A stretch of DNA of 64,000 nucleotides. It comes from MED-G116 sp038107835 (GTDB taxonomy: Bacteria > Pseudomonadota > Alphaproteobacteria > Puniceispirillales > Puniceispirillaceae). The stretch is from the NCBI GenBank assembly GCA_038107835.1, contig JAYNHH010000010.1:6628-70627 (forward strand), in the 5' to 3' direction. The notes below the pieces were generated by a model. It had not been told where the DNA came from, searched no databases, and saw only the letters and a program-made list of their open reading frames with translations. Of the stretch, positions 54,084 to 63,326 are shown piece by piece. Position 1 is the first letter of the stretch; every line of letters begins with the position of its first letter. A program made the position numbers and the translations under genes.

Positions 54084-54488
54084 TTCCCCCGGGTTCCTTC
54101 CTTCCCATAAACGTCTGCCAATGAAATACCTAAAAGGCCTCTCACCCTGACGGCTGTTCGAGACCGCGTTGTGTTGCCATCGCCACAAAACCGCTGAATC
54201 CCGCCGAATCGACCTGCCGACAAAATCGCCCTGCAGCATTCCACTGAGACCGCGCCGCGGCAGCGTCGTCTGTTGTCGTACCCCCCAACCCAAAAACAAT
54301 CAAGAAAAAGGACCAATCTAACCCGAATTTAGCGTGATTCGTCCTAAATGGTTCGTAATTGGTATGTTTTTTGGCAAAAACCACCCTGCCTGACCACATT
54401 GTGGGTTCGCCAGCGCCCCGCCAAAAAGCGAAAAGCAATCCGCAAATCCGCGTTGCGGGCAGAGGCGCTTTCGGCTATACGGTGCGGC
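54084..54488. other. Divergent intergenic region fhs / argG
   Basis: 405 bases without a recognised gene. It contains site E of the ATTGGTA motif (54358-54368) and a related GGACCAATCTA at 54310-54320. The argG frame is open back to 54348, but those 47 codons do not match argininosuccinate synthase and are taken as leader. Confidence 0.6.
54358..54368 (+). promoter_or_regulatory. ATTGGTA-type motif between fhs and argG (site E)
   Basis: ATTGGTATGTT; differs from site C in one of 11 bases. It lies 131 bases upstream of argG and 275 bases upstream of fhs, so if it controls the amine genes it would act on the fhs-tdm side. Confidence 0.45.
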
Positions 54489-55727
54489 ATGAGTGAACAT
54501 ATGAAAAATTCCGACGTCAAGAAGGTCGTTCTTGCCTATTCCGGCGGCCTTGATACTTCTGTCATTCTGCGCTGGCTGCAGGACCATTATAATGCCGAGG
54601 TGGTAACCTTCACCGCCGATATCGGCCAGGGTGAGGATATCGAACCAGCCCGGGCAAAGGCCGAGATGCTCGGCATCAAGGAAATCTTCATCGAGGATTT
54701 ACGCGAGGAGTTCGTCCGCGACTATGTGTTCCCGATGTTTCGTGCCAACCCGCTCTATGAAGGCATGTACCTGCTCGGAACCTCGATCGCGCGGCCACTG
54801 ATCGCCAAGCGCCAGATCGAGATTGCCCGCGCTGTCGGGGCCGACGCCGTGTCGCATGGCGCAACCGGCAAGGGCAATGATCAGGTGCGTTTTGAGCTCG
54901 CCTATTATGCGCAGCAGCCCGACATCAAGGTGATCGCCCCCTGGCGGGAATGGGACCTTGGGTCGCGCACCAGGCTGATCAGCTATGCCGAGCAGAATCA
55001 GATCCCCATTCCAAAGGACAAGCGCGGCGAGGCTCCGTTCAGTGTCGATGCCAATCTTCTGCATATTTCAGCCGAGGGAAAGGTGCTGGAGGACCCCTGG
55101 GTCGCGCCAGAGGAATATGTTTTCTCGCGCTCCGTCTCACCCGAGGCAGCGCCCGACACGCCGACCGAGATTGAGATCACCTTCAAATCAGGTGATCCCG
55201 TGGCGATTGACGGTGTTGAAATGTCGCCAGCCACCCTGCTGACCGAGTTGAACAGGCTTGGTGGCGAAAACGGCATTGGCCGTCTGGACATGGTGGAAAA
55301 CAGGTTTGTTGGCATGAAGTCCCGTGGTGTCTATGAGACGCCGGGGGGAACCGTTTTATTGACGGCACGGCGCGCCATGGAATCGATCACGCTGGATCGT
55401 GGGGCCGCGCATCAGAAAGACGAGTTGATGCCGCGCTATGCAGAACTGATCTATAATGGCTTCTGGTTCTCGCCCGAGCGGGAGATGCTGCAGAGCGCAA
55501 TCGACAGTTGCCGCGACGCCGTGAATGGCGTGGTGCGGATCAAGCTCTATAAGGGGAATGTGATCGTCACCGGCCGGAAATCACCAAACTCGCTATATAA
55601 CGCGGATCTGGTGACTTTTGAGGAAGGTGCCGTCGATTACGACCATAGTGATGCGCATGGCTTCATCAGGCTGAATGCCCTGCGCCTGCGGGTGAACAAG
55701 ATGACAAGCGATGGGAATAGCGGCTAA
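54489..55727 (+). CDS. argG: Argininosuccinate synthase
   Basis: About 412 residues from ATG 54489 (an ATG at 54501 is possible). It joins citrulline and aspartate with ATP in arginine synthesis. The ATP pyrophosphatase loop is VLAYSGGLDTSVIL; other family blocks are ARPLIAKRQIEIA, GATGKGNDQVRFEL and WREWDLGSRTRLI. Standard length and no defects. It is outside the amine island in function but shares an intergenic region with fhs. Confidence 0.96.
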   Translation: MSEHMKNSDVKKVVLAYSGGLDTSVILRWLQDHYNAEVVTFTADIGQGEDIEPARAKAEMLGIKEIFIEDLREEFVRDYVFPMFRANPLYEGMYLLGTSIARPLIAKRQIEIARAVGADAVSHGATGKGNDQVRFELAYYAQQPDIKVIAPWREWDLGSRTRLISYAEQNQIPIPKDKRGEAPFSVDANLLHISAEGKVLEDPWVAPEEYVFSRSVSPEAAPDTPTEIEITFKSGDPVAIDGVEMSPATLLTELNRLGGENGIGRLDMVENRFVGMKSRGVYETPGGTVLLTARRAMESITLDRGAAHQKDELMPRYAELIYNGFWFSPEREMLQSAIDSCRDAVNGVVRIKLYKGNVIVTGRKSPNSLYNADLVTFEEGAVDYDHSDAHGFIRLNALRLRVNKMTSDGNSG

Positions 55728-55945
55728 CGTTCGCAGACGTCGCCAACCGTGCCATCATGATTGACCTGTTTCAGCACCACGCTGCCTGTTGGCGCGAGAG
55801 CAAATCCGCTGTCGCGCTTTCCGGTCTCACAATCCTCGACATAGACTAATTTGTAGACGGGATTGCCATTGCCTTCCCTGACAAACTCCACCACCGGTTC
55901 GCTGTTGAACAGGCCGATGGCTGCCACTAATACCAGAATTTCCAT
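55724..55945 (-). CDS. Small hypothetical protein (73 aa)
   Basis: 73 residues, family not recognised. A hydrophobic N-terminus (MEILVLVAAIGLFNS) may be a signal or membrane anchor; the rest looks like a small beta-rich domain (VEFVREGNGNPVYKLVYVEDC, SGFALAPTGSVVLKQVNHDG) with two cysteines (VEDCETG and DVCER) that could form a disulfide outside the membrane. Its stop overlaps the argG stop by 4 bases in a convergent arrangement. GGGGAGCAAGCAAA precedes the start. Confidence 0.6.
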   Translation of the reverse strand: MEILVLVAAIGLFNSEPVVEFVREGNGNPVYKLVYVEDCETGKRDSGFALAPTGSVVLKQVNHDGTVGDVCER

Positions 55946-56030
55946 TTTGCTTGCTCCCCACCAGAGTCATTGATGATAGCTGATGGGTATAACCGCGATT
56001 TGTGGCGGCATTAGGGTTAAATCATGACCG

Positions 56031-56064
56031 AAAAAATCCCGCCTGGCAGCACCGGACGGGATTT
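56031..56064 (-). terminator. Rho-independent terminator of sodB
   Basis: Stem AAATCCCG / CGGGATTT (56034-56041 and 56057-56064) whose 15-base loop has further internal pairing; on the minus strand a run of six T follows. It lies 56 bases past the sodB stop. Confidence 0.85.
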
Positions 56065-56119
56065 GAAAACAGATGTTGCCGCTCCACCAGCCATGTGGGG
56101 AAGCAATTCAGGCCAGACG

Positions 56120-56719
56120 CTACATCTGCGCCGCAACGAATTCCCAATTGACCAGATTCTCAAGGAAATTGGCCAGATAGTCCGGGCGCTTGTTTCTGAA
56201 ATCAATATAGTAGGAATGTTCCCACACATCGCATCCGAGCAGTGCCGTCTGTCCAAAACAAAGCGGATTCACACCGTTTTCGGTTTTGGTGACCTGCAGT
56301 CCACCATCGGCATTCTTCACCAGCCAGCACCATCCAGACCCAAATTGGCCAGCACCGGCAGCCTTGAACTCATCCTTGAACGCATCAACTGAACCGAAAC
56401 TGTCGACAAGTGCCTTTTCCAGCTCGGAGGGCATGCTGCTTTGGCCAGGGCCCATCATCTGCCAGAACTGCATGTGGTTCCAATGCTGTGAAGCGTTGTT
56501 GAAGATACCGTTCTGGGCAACAGCGCCAACTTGGTAGGTGCCGACTATGATATCTTCAAGCGACTTGTCCTCCCACTCAGTACCAGCGATCAGTTTGTTG
56601 CCATTCACCACATAGGCGTTGTGATGCAGATCATGGTGATATTCCATGGTCTCCGCACTCATGCCATGTGCAGCCAGCGCGTCGTGAGAATAGGGAAGGT
56701 CAGGTAGAGAGAATGCCAT
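56120..56719 (-). CDS. sodB: Superoxide dismutase (Fe/Mn type)
   Basis: 199 residues, cytoplasmic. Metal ligands are recognisable: His in EYHHDLHHNAY, His in NASQHWNHMQFW, and Asp/His in GCDVWEHSYYIDF. FNNASQHWNHMQFW and GSGWCWLV are typical of Fe-SOD. The metal (Fe or Mn) cannot be fixed by eye but the sequence is closest in style to FeSOD. ATG 56719 with CTGGAGGCTGAT upstream; a clear terminator follows. It presumably handles superoxide from the many flavin enzymes of the cell. Confidence 0.95.
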   Translation of the reverse strand: MAFSLPDLPYSHDALAAHGMSAETMEYHHDLHHNAYVVNGNKLIAGTEWEDKSLEDIIVGTYQVGAVAQNGIFNNASQHWNHMQFWQMMGPGQSSMPSELEKALVDSFGSVDAFKDEFKAAGAGQFGSGWCWLVKNADGGLQVTKTENGVNPLCFGQTALLGCDVWEHSYYIDFRNKRPDYLANFLENLVNWEFVAAQM

Positions 56720-56874
56720 ATCAGCCTCCAGATGTTTGGGGATTAACTACCCCTACATACATCGCAATTGATTTTCGATAAACATGAAGTTGTAGATATG
56801 TGTATTATTTCACCGACACACAAGCCGGACGGCGATTCAATCTTCCCACTCCGGTCAATGACAGGCGGAAGACA

Positions 56875-57486
56875 ATGACAGACAATAGCGACAATCGGGG
56901 CGACAGTAGCCGCAAGCCCTATATTGCTCCCTTTCTGGACCTCGTTCCAGAGATTGAGGATACGGTATTTGTTGCGGCGACAGCCGCCATCATGGGTGCC
57001 GTTCGAATCGGCGCACACAGCAGCATCTGGCATCAGGTAACGGTGCGCGGCGACAATAATTACATACTCATTGGAACGAACACCAACATACAGGATAACA
57101 GCTGCGTCCATATTGACAGCCGCAGATATCCCACGGTCATCGGTAATGATGTCACGATCGGCCATAGTGCCATCATTCACGCCTGTGAAATTGGCGATGG
57201 CGGCTTTGTTGGCATGGGAGCCATTGTCATGGATGGCGCGGTGATTGAACCAGGCGGCATGCTGGCCGCAGGGGCCATGCTTACGCCCGGAAAGCGCATC
57301 CCCTCAGGCGAATTATGGGCGGGACGACCCGCCAAGAAAATGCGTGACCTCAGTGATGACGAAAAGCTGTTCAACCAGAAATCAGCGGCGCATTACGTGG
57401 AAGTCGCGCGCGCCCACCGGCTTGGCACGGCAGGAGCCCCCTTCGCCGCCCACATGAAAACACGGCCCCTGCCACCGCGTGACTAG
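56875..57486 (+). CDS. Gamma-class carbonic anhydrase-like protein
   Basis: About 203 residues from ATG 56875 (GGCGGAAGAC upstream; the frame is open to 56800). Left-handed beta-helix with hexapeptide repeats: IGAHSSIWHQVTVRGDNNYI, IGTNTNIQDNSCVHID, VIGNDVTIGHSAIIHACEIG. The three zinc histidines of the gamma-CA/YrdA group are present in CVHID, IGHSAIIHAC. Many such proteins have weak or no carbonic anhydrase activity, so the reaction is uncertain. Divergent from sodB. Confidence 0.88.
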   Translation: MTDNSDNRGDSSRKPYIAPFLDLVPEIEDTVFVAATAAIMGAVRIGAHSSIWHQVTVRGDNNYILIGTNTNIQDNSCVHIDSRRYPTVIGNDVTIGHSAIIHACEIGDGGFVGMGAIVMDGAVIEPGGMLAAGAMLTPGKRIPSGELWAGRPAKKMRDLSDDEKLFNQKSAAHYVEVARAHRLGTAGAPFAAHMKTRPLPPRD

Positions 57487-57674
57487 CCAGCAGGCCCAGA
57501 CCAGAGAAACTGCCCTTTGTCGCGGACACCAATTTGCCCCATGACAGGTGCAACAACGAGGTTGACAAGCCCTCGTGGTTTTTGTCTCTCTTAGCTGACC
57601 AATTTCCGTGGGGATCAGCCCCCACCCCAGACAGGACAGGGCCGGCAGAGGCGCTGCCCATCGGAGTTACTGAC

Positions 57675-59120
57675 ATGCAGTTGAATGACCCCACTCTTTT
57701 ACGCGTTGATTCCTATATCAATGGCAGCTGGATTGCCGGCAGCAAACGTTTTGCCGTGGCCAACCCCGCCACTGGCGAGGTGATTGCCGAGGTGGCTGAC
57801 CTTGGTGCCGCCGAGGTGACGGCAGCCATCGACGCAGCAGTGCCAGCCCAGAGGGAATGGGCAAAGCGAACAGCCAAGGACCGCGCCATGGTCATGCGCA
57901 AATGGTTTGATCTGGTCATGGCGAATGCTGAGGATCTGGCTGTCATCCTGACAACCGAGATGGGAAAGCCACTGGCCGAAGCCAGGGGCGAGGTCGTCTA
58001 TGGCGCCAGCTTCATTGACTGGTTTGCCGAGGAGGCGCGGCGGGTCTGTGGCGATGTGCTGGAAACACCACAGGCGGACAAGCGCCTGCTCACATTCAAG
58101 CAGCCGATTGGGGTTTTTGGCGCTATCACGCCATGGAATTTCCCCATTGCCATGATCACCCGCAAGGTCGCGCCGGGCATTGCGGCTGGTTGCGCCTGCG
58201 TGTTGAAACCAGCTGAGCAGACGCCGCTATCGGCGCTGGCACTCGCCGAACTGGCTGAACGCGCCGGCCTTCCCGCCGGTGTCATGAACATTGTCACCGG
58301 CATGGACGCACCGGCGATTGGCGAGACCATGTGCGCCGATGATCGCATTCGCAAAATGACCTTTACCGGCTCGACCGAGGTGGGTCGAATCCTGATGCGC
58401 CAGAGCGCCGACTCGGTCAAGAAAATGAGTCTGGAGCTGGGTGGCAATGCACCATTGCTGGTGTTTGATGATGCCGATCTCGACAAGGCAGTGACCGGCG
58501 CGATGATGTCGAAATTCCGCAATGCCGGCCAGACATGTGTCTGTGCAAACCGCATTTTTGTCCAGGACGGTATCTATGATGCCTTTGCCAAACGGCTTGC
58601 CGAGGCGACAGACGCGCTTCAGGTTGGCAATGGCATGACCGACGGCGTCGAGCAGGGACCAATCATTGATGATCAGGGCCTTGCAAAGATCAAACGGCAT
58701 GTCGAGGATGCGGTCGACAAGGGCGCCAGCCTGCTGACAGGTGGCAAGTCCCATGCGCTTGGCGGCACCTTCTTCGAGCCAACAGTGCTGACCGGGATGA
58801 CATCCGATATGCAGCTGTTTCGCGAGGAAACCTTCGGCCCGGTGGCGGCGCTGTTCAAATTCAGCGATGAGGACGACGCCATTGCGATGGCCAATGACAG
58901 TGAATTCGGCCTTGCAGCCTATCTGTTCACCGAGAATGCGGCCCGGCTGTTCCGCGTCAGCGAGGCGCTGGAATTTGGCATCGTTGCCGTCAATACAGGC
59001 ATTTTCTCGTCCGAGGTCGGGCCGTTTGGCGGTCTGAAGAATTCCGGCCTTGGGCGTGAGGGCTCCAAATACGGTATTGATGAATTTCTCGAGATCAAAT
59101 TCGTCTGCGTCGGAATGTAG
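57675..59120 (+). CDS. gabD: Succinate-semialdehyde dehydrogenase (NADP-type)
   Basis: 481 residues from ATG 57675 with CGGAGTTACTG upstream; an open extension to 57534 is not family-like. ALDH superfamily: GVFGAITPWNFPIAM, the general base in MSLELGGNAPLLVF, and the catalytic Cys in NAGQTCVCANR. Closest in style to GabD, which oxidises succinate semialdehyde to succinate. Related enzymes act on glutarate or malonate semialdehyde, so the substrate is probable rather than certain. The neighbouring beta-hydroxyacid dehydrogenase faces it. Confidence 0.88.
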   Translation: MQLNDPTLLRVDSYINGSWIAGSKRFAVANPATGEVIAEVADLGAAEVTAAIDAAVPAQREWAKRTAKDRAMVMRKWFDLVMANAEDLAVILTTEMGKPLAEARGEVVYGASFIDWFAEEARRVCGDVLETPQADKRLLTFKQPIGVFGAITPWNFPIAMITRKVAPGIAAGCACVLKPAEQTPLSALALAELAERAGLPAGVMNIVTGMDAPAIGETMCADDRIRKMTFTGSTEVGRILMRQSADSVKKMSLELGGNAPLLVFDDADLDKAVTGAMMSKFRNAGQTCVCANRIFVQDGIYDAFAKRLAEATDALQVGNGMTDGVEQGPIIDDQGLAKIKRHVEDAVDKGASLLTGGKSHALGGTFFEPTVLTGMTSDMQLFREETFGPVAALFKFSDEDDAIAMANDSEFGLAAYLFTENAARLFRVSEALEFGIVAVNTGIFSSEVGPFGGLKNSGLGREGSKYGIDEFLEIKFVCVGM

Positions 59121-59221
59121 AGGCCGTAATCCTTGCCTGAAGGGCGGATCAGGATTTCCTGCCCGGCATCTTTCCAGAAATTTGTGGCAGGCCAGCCAAT
59201 AGCGGCACGTGGCAGTGACGG

Positions 59222-60091
59222 TCAGCTGCCGCGCAGGCGGCGGATCAGGCTTGAGGTATCGTTGCGCCCATGCCCCATCTGGCTCAGCTCGTCATAATAT
59301 CCTGCAACAATTTTGGTCACCGGCAGCGGTGCCTCATGACGCGCCGCCTCCTCAAGGCAGATCCGCAGATCCTTGCGCATCCAATCAACGGCAAAGCCAA
59401 AATCGAACTCATTCTTGACCATGGTGTGACCCCGGTTGACCATCTGCCATGATTGTGCCGCCCCGCCTGAGATCGCCTCAAGCAAGGCATCCGTGTCAAG
59501 ATCCGCGGCAATGGCAAAATTCAGCGCTTCCGAGAGTCCTTGGACAAGACCGGCGATGCAGATCTGGTTGCACATCTTGGCCTGCTGTCCCTTGCCGGCA
59601 TCGCCCATGCGCACCACCCGCGCGCCATAGCATTCCATGACCGGCAACGCTGCGTCGAAAACAGCCTGATCGCCACCCACCATGACAGTGAGCGCACCAT
59701 TTTCAGCGCCTGCCTGACCGCCGGATACAGGCGCATCAAGAACGCCGACAGAACGCGCTTTCCCCGCCGCATAGAGCTGGCCAGCCACATCGGCCGAAAC
59801 AGTGCTGTTATCAACATAAACCGCACCCGGCTTCATGGCGGCAATGGCCCCATTGTCACCCAGCGCAACAGCCAGCACATCCGGGTCGTCACCAACACAT
59901 GAGAAAACGAAATCGGCATCTGCCGCGGCGTCTGCCGGGGTCACAGCATAGGATCCACCATGTTCGGCAACCCATTTCTCAGCCTTTGTGGTGGTCCGAT
60001 TGTAAACTGTTACGTCATGTCCAGCCGTGGCGATATGTCCTGCCATCGGATAGCCCATGACACCCAATCCGAGAAATACAACCTTTGCCAT
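59222..60091 (-). CDS. NAD(P)-dependent beta-hydroxyacid dehydrogenase (GarR/MmsB family)
   Basis: 289 residues. N-terminal Rossmann domain FLGLGVMGYPMAGHIATAGH and NRTTTKAEKW; substrate motif DAPVSGGQAGAENGALTVMVGG; catalytic Lys region GKGQQAKMCNQICIAG. Family members reduce or oxidise 3-hydroxyisobutyrate, tartronate semialdehyde, glyoxylate or succinate semialdehyde. With gabD next door, a semialdehyde substrate is plausible; it could also act on the 3-hydroxypropionate side of acrylate metabolism, but nothing in the sequence decides it. Confidence 0.85.
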   Translation of the reverse strand: MAKVVFLGLGVMGYPMAGHIATAGHDVTVYNRTTTKAEKWVAEHGGSYAVTPADAAADADFVFSCVGDDPDVLAVALGDNGAIAAMKPGAVYVDNSTVSADVAGQLYAAGKARSVGVLDAPVSGGQAGAENGALTVMVGGDQAVFDAALPVMECYGARVVRMGDAGKGQQAKMCNQICIAGLVQGLSEALNFAIAADLDTDALLEAISGGAAQSWQMVNRGHTMVKNEFDFGFAVDWMRKDLRICLEEAARHEAPLPVTKIVAGYYDELSQMGHGRNDTSSLIRRLRGS

Positions 60092-60240
60092 TTTATACCG
60101 CCTTTTCTATTGTTCATTTGAGTTGCAGGTCCGGCAAGATATCCCAAACATCGCCGGGCAGCCATAACTGGTGAATAACATCTTATCAATCAGGCGTGCT
60201 GGCCCTATACTGCCGCCATCGCCATACAAAAGAGTAGCAC

Positions 60241-60780
60241 ATGACCGTTCTGTCCAGCCAGCAAGAGATCGAGATTCTCATCACCGAGGCGGAGATTGCC
60301 GCCCGAACAACGCAGCTGGCCCACATCATTTCCGATCATTATCGCGGAACAAAGCAGCTTGTCGTTGTCGGGCTGCTCAGGGGGTCTTTCGTTTTCATTG
60401 CCGACCTCGTGCGGCGCATCGATCTACCGGTCGAGGTGGATTTCATGACGGTGTCCTCTTATGGCGACAAGAAGGTCTCATCCCGGCAGGTTCGGATCAT
60501 TCAGGATCTGGAAACGGCGATCGACGGACGCGATGTTCTGATCGTCGAGGACATTATCGATACCGGCCATACATTGAGCCAGGTCTATGAAATCCTGCAA
60601 ACGCGCTCGCCGAAATCGCTCAAGGTTTGCACACTGCTGAACAAACCCTCACGCCGCGAGATCGACGTCCATGTCGATTGGGTGGGCTTTGACATTCCTG
60701 ATGAATTTGTGATCGGCTATGGCATTGATTTTGCCCAGCAGGGGCGCAATTTGCCACATATCGGCGTCGTCCGCAGCTAG
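60241..60780 (+). CDS. hpt: Hypoxanthine phosphoribosyltransferase
   Basis: 179 residues. Purine salvage enzyme converting hypoxanthine (and often guanine) with PRPP to IMP or GMP. PRPP-binding motif VLIVEDIIDTGHTL; LVVVGLLRGSFVFIADLVRR and the flexible-loop region VSSYGDKKVSSRQV; C-terminal DFAQQGRNLPHIG. Normal length. It stands alone and converges with dddP nine bases apart. Confidence 0.94.
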   Translation: MTVLSSQQEIEILITEAEIAARTTQLAHIISDHYRGTKQLVVVGLLRGSFVFIADLVRRIDLPVEVDFMTVSSYGDKKVSSRQVRIIQDLETAIDGRDVLIVEDIIDTGHTLSQVYEILQTRSPKSLKVCTLLNKPSRREIDVHVDWVGFDIPDEFVIGYGIDFAQQGRNLPHIGVVRS

Positions 60781-60789
60781 CCGGTGCCA

Positions 60790-62118
60790 TCAGGCCAGAA
60801 AATCGTCCTCATAACGATAATGTGACAGCGGCACAGCACCATTTTCCGTGACCAGCACCTGTTCTTCCAGCTTGATCCCCTCGCGGCCACCAACAGCACC
60901 GACATAGGCCTCAACGCACAGGGTCATTCCGGGCTCAAAACAGCCACCATAGCCATGTGCCTCGACATCCTCGGGATAGCGAACGCAGGGATATTCATCA
61001 CAAAGTCCAACGCCATGCGCCAGGACACCATAGCGCAACGCCCGGTATTCTCCTGGCAGACGGTGGGCAATCCGCGTCATCTCGGTAAAGCTCATTCCGG
61101 CCTCGATCAGGCCGATATTGGTCATCACATGCTCATAGGCGACCTGATAGAGCGCCCGCTGTTCGGCATTTGGCCTGGCATCGCCGACAATCCAGCTGCG
61201 CGAGATATCACAGCAATAGCCATAGGTGCCGACAAGATCGGTGTCGAACGCCATGATGTCGCCATTCTGCATGATCCGGGGGCCACATTCCTGGAACCAG
61301 GGGTTTGTCCGCGGCCCCGAGGACAGAATGCGCGTCTCGATCCATTCACCACCACGTTTTATGTTGCCGGCATGCAGTGCCGCCCACATTTCATTTTCCG
61401 AAATGCCCGGGCGCATGATGGTGCGCATTTCCTCGACCGCAGCCTCACAGGCCGCGATCGCGCAGCGCATGGCGTTCAGCTCATTGTCATTCTTGATTGA
61501 CCGCGCATGCTCGGTCAGCACCTGACCCTCGAGAACATCCACGCCACGGGCGCGCAGGCTGGCATAGCCAACATGTTCAATCTTGTCGACGGCCAGCCGT
61601 CGGTTGCTACCGGCATGTTGACGCATCACATCAAAAACCTGATCGGCAAAAATGGCGGCGGCCTGTTCAGTGTGATCACCAGTCTCAAAGTAGAAGAAAC
61701 TCGCTCCATGGCGGACCTCGCCAACCAGCGGCAGATGCGCCGACAGATGTTCGCAATTATGAAAATCCCACAAAATCACCTTGCCCTCGGGCGGCACAAA
61801 ACAGGCACGTGCCATATTATGGGCAATCCACAGCTGCATGTTGGTGGTGTCGGTCGCATAGCGGATGTTCAGCGGATCAAACAACAGCAGCCCGGCGCAA
61901 TCATGCTGGCGGATCTGTGCCTGCAGGCGTGCCAGTCTATATTCACGCAGGGCCGGCATGTCAGGTGCCGACAAGCCAAGATTTTCCCATTCGGCAAAGG
62001 CCAGCGCCGTTGGCCCGATCTCAACACGATCATTATCGTTCGGTGTATTGTCCGGCTTCAGATGCGCACGGCGCGATGGGTCAATCTTGCGGTTGGAACC
62101 AACGATCAAATCATCCAT
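60790..62118 (-). CDS. dddP: DMSP lyase DddP (M24 family)
   Basis: About 442 residues from ATG 62118 (GGGGTGCAAC upstream; 62130 possible). It cleaves dimethylsulfoniopropionate to dimethyl sulfide and acrylate. The fold is a creatinase/M24 peptidase, but the sequence follows DddP closely: KIDPSRRAHLKPDNTPNDND at the start, FDPLNIRYATDTTNMQLWIAHN, GGEWIETRILSSGPRTNPWF. All six metal ligands known from Roseobacter DddP have counterparts: two Asp in FDTDLVG, Asp in CCDISRSW, His in LAHGVGLCDE, Glu in LCVEAYVG and in KLEEQVL. It lies 65 bases downstream of acuI on the same strand. Confidence 0.94.
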   Translation of the reverse strand: MDDLIVGSNRKIDPSRRAHLKPDNTPNDNDRVEIGPTALAFAEWENLGLSAPDMPALREYRLARLQAQIRQHDCAGLLLFDPLNIRYATDTTNMQLWIAHNMARACFVPPEGKVILWDFHNCEHLSAHLPLVGEVRHGASFFYFETGDHTEQAAAIFADQVFDVMRQHAGSNRRLAVDKIEHVGYASLRARGVDVLEGQVLTEHARSIKNDNELNAMRCAIAACEAAVEEMRTIMRPGISENEMWAALHAGNIKRGGEWIETRILSSGPRTNPWFQECGPRIMQNGDIMAFDTDLVGTYGYCCDISRSWIVGDARPNAEQRALYQVAYEHVMTNIGLIEAGMSFTEMTRIAHRLPGEYRALRYGVLAHGVGLCDEYPCVRYPEDVEAHGYGGCFEPGMTLCVEAYVGAVGGREGIKLEEQVLVTENGAVPLSHYRYEDDFLA

Positions 62119-62183
62119 GTTGCACCCCATTTCCGACAGGTGATAAGTCTGACGGTGAACCGTTATGGCAGGCAGATCAAGCG

Positions 62184-63176
62184 CTATTTATTGACATCGA
62201 CAACGACTCGGCCTCTGACCTGTCCCTCGAGGATCTGCTTGCCATAGGCAGGCAATTCAGCAAGCCCGATCTCGGTTACCATCTGGGCAAGTGGCCCCTT
62301 CGGCATCTCCGCGGCGAGTGCCTGCCAAATCTCGGCACGCTTGTCCATCGGACAGGCAACCGAGTCGATGCCAAACACATTTACCCCGCGTAGCAAGAAC
62401 GGCATGATGTTGCCGCTGAGCTCAACCCCGGCGGCGTTGCCAAGCGACGCCAGGCCCGCGCCATAGTTCAGCTGTTTGAGGATGCGCCCCATCAGCGCAC
62501 CACCCACACTGTCAATGCAGCCGCCCCAGATGCTGGATTCCAGAACCTTGCCCGGATCATCAAGCATCTCCTCACGGGTGACAATGCGCGTCGCGCCAAG
62601 CCCCATCAGATAATCGGCAATCTCGGCACGGCCGGTCATCGCCGCAACCTTATATCCCTTGCTTGCCAGCAGGATGGTGGCAACGGACCCGACGCCGCCG
62701 CCTGCGCCTGTGACCAGAATTTCACCACTTTCCGGGGTCATCCCATCATCCTCGAGACGCTTGATTGCCAACATGGCGGTGAAACCGGCGGTGCCAAGAC
62801 ACATGGCCTCAAAACTGCTGAGCCCCTCGGGCAGAGGTGTTAGCCAATCGGCCTTTTCATTGGCCTTTGTCGCATAGCCACCCCATCTGATCTCGCCACC
62901 ACGCCATCCATGCATGATGACTTTGTCACCTGGCTTGAAACGATCATCACTGCTGGTAATCACCGAACCGGCAAAATCGATTCCAGGGACATGCGGATAG
63001 GTCTTTACCAGACGACCCAGGCCATTGAGACACAGACCATCCTTGTAGTTGACCGTCGAATACTCAACAGCGATGTCAACCTCGCCATCCTGGGGCAACC
63101 GGTCCTCGGAAACCTCCTCAACATTTGCTGAGATCGAGTTATCGTCGGCCTGATCGATAATTAACGCCTTAAACAT
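62184..63176 (-). CDS. acuI: Acryloyl-CoA reductase AcuI
   Basis: About 330 residues from ATG 63176 (MFKALIIDQ); the upstream extension to 63281 is rejected as unlike the family. Medium-chain dehydrogenase of the YhdH/AcuI group: NYKDGLCLNGLGRLVKTYPH, PGIDFAGSVI, VTGAGGGVGSVATILLASKG for NADPH, and SLGNAAGVELSGNIMPFLLRG. It reduces acryloyl-CoA to propionyl-CoA and so detoxifies acrylate from DMSP. Order acuI-dddP on one strand supports the role. Its product can go through the methylmalonyl-CoA mutase at 2959-6782. Confidence 0.93.
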   Translation of the reverse strand: MFKALIIDQADDNSISANVEEVSEDRLPQDGEVDIAVEYSTVNYKDGLCLNGLGRLVKTYPHVPGIDFAGSVITSSDDRFKPGDKVIMHGWRGGEIRWGGYATKANEKADWLTPLPEGLSSFEAMCLGTAGFTAMLAIKRLEDDGMTPESGEILVTGAGGGVGSVATILLASKGYKVAAMTGRAEIADYLMGLGATRIVTREEMLDDPGKVLESSIWGGCIDSVGGALMGRILKQLNYGAGLASLGNAAGVELSGNIMPFLLRGVNVFGIDSVACPMDKRAEIWQALAAEMPKGPLAQMVTEIGLAELPAYGKQILEGQVRGRVVVDVNK

Positions 63177-63326
63177 TTCGTTTACCTTTGTTAGAATTCG
63201 CGGGTGGTAACACCACAAAGCTGACAGAACTATATCGCCCAGTCCATCGCCGCGGCAATAGCACTGCCGGGTTTGTGACAAAAAACCGTATCACGGATGA
63301 GCGCTACATAGATTGATGATTGGCTG

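Noticed and set aside
60790..62118. Xaa-Pro aminopeptidase / creatinase
   Set aside because: The fold is M24, but sequence blocks and metal ligands match DddP and acuI is adjacent.
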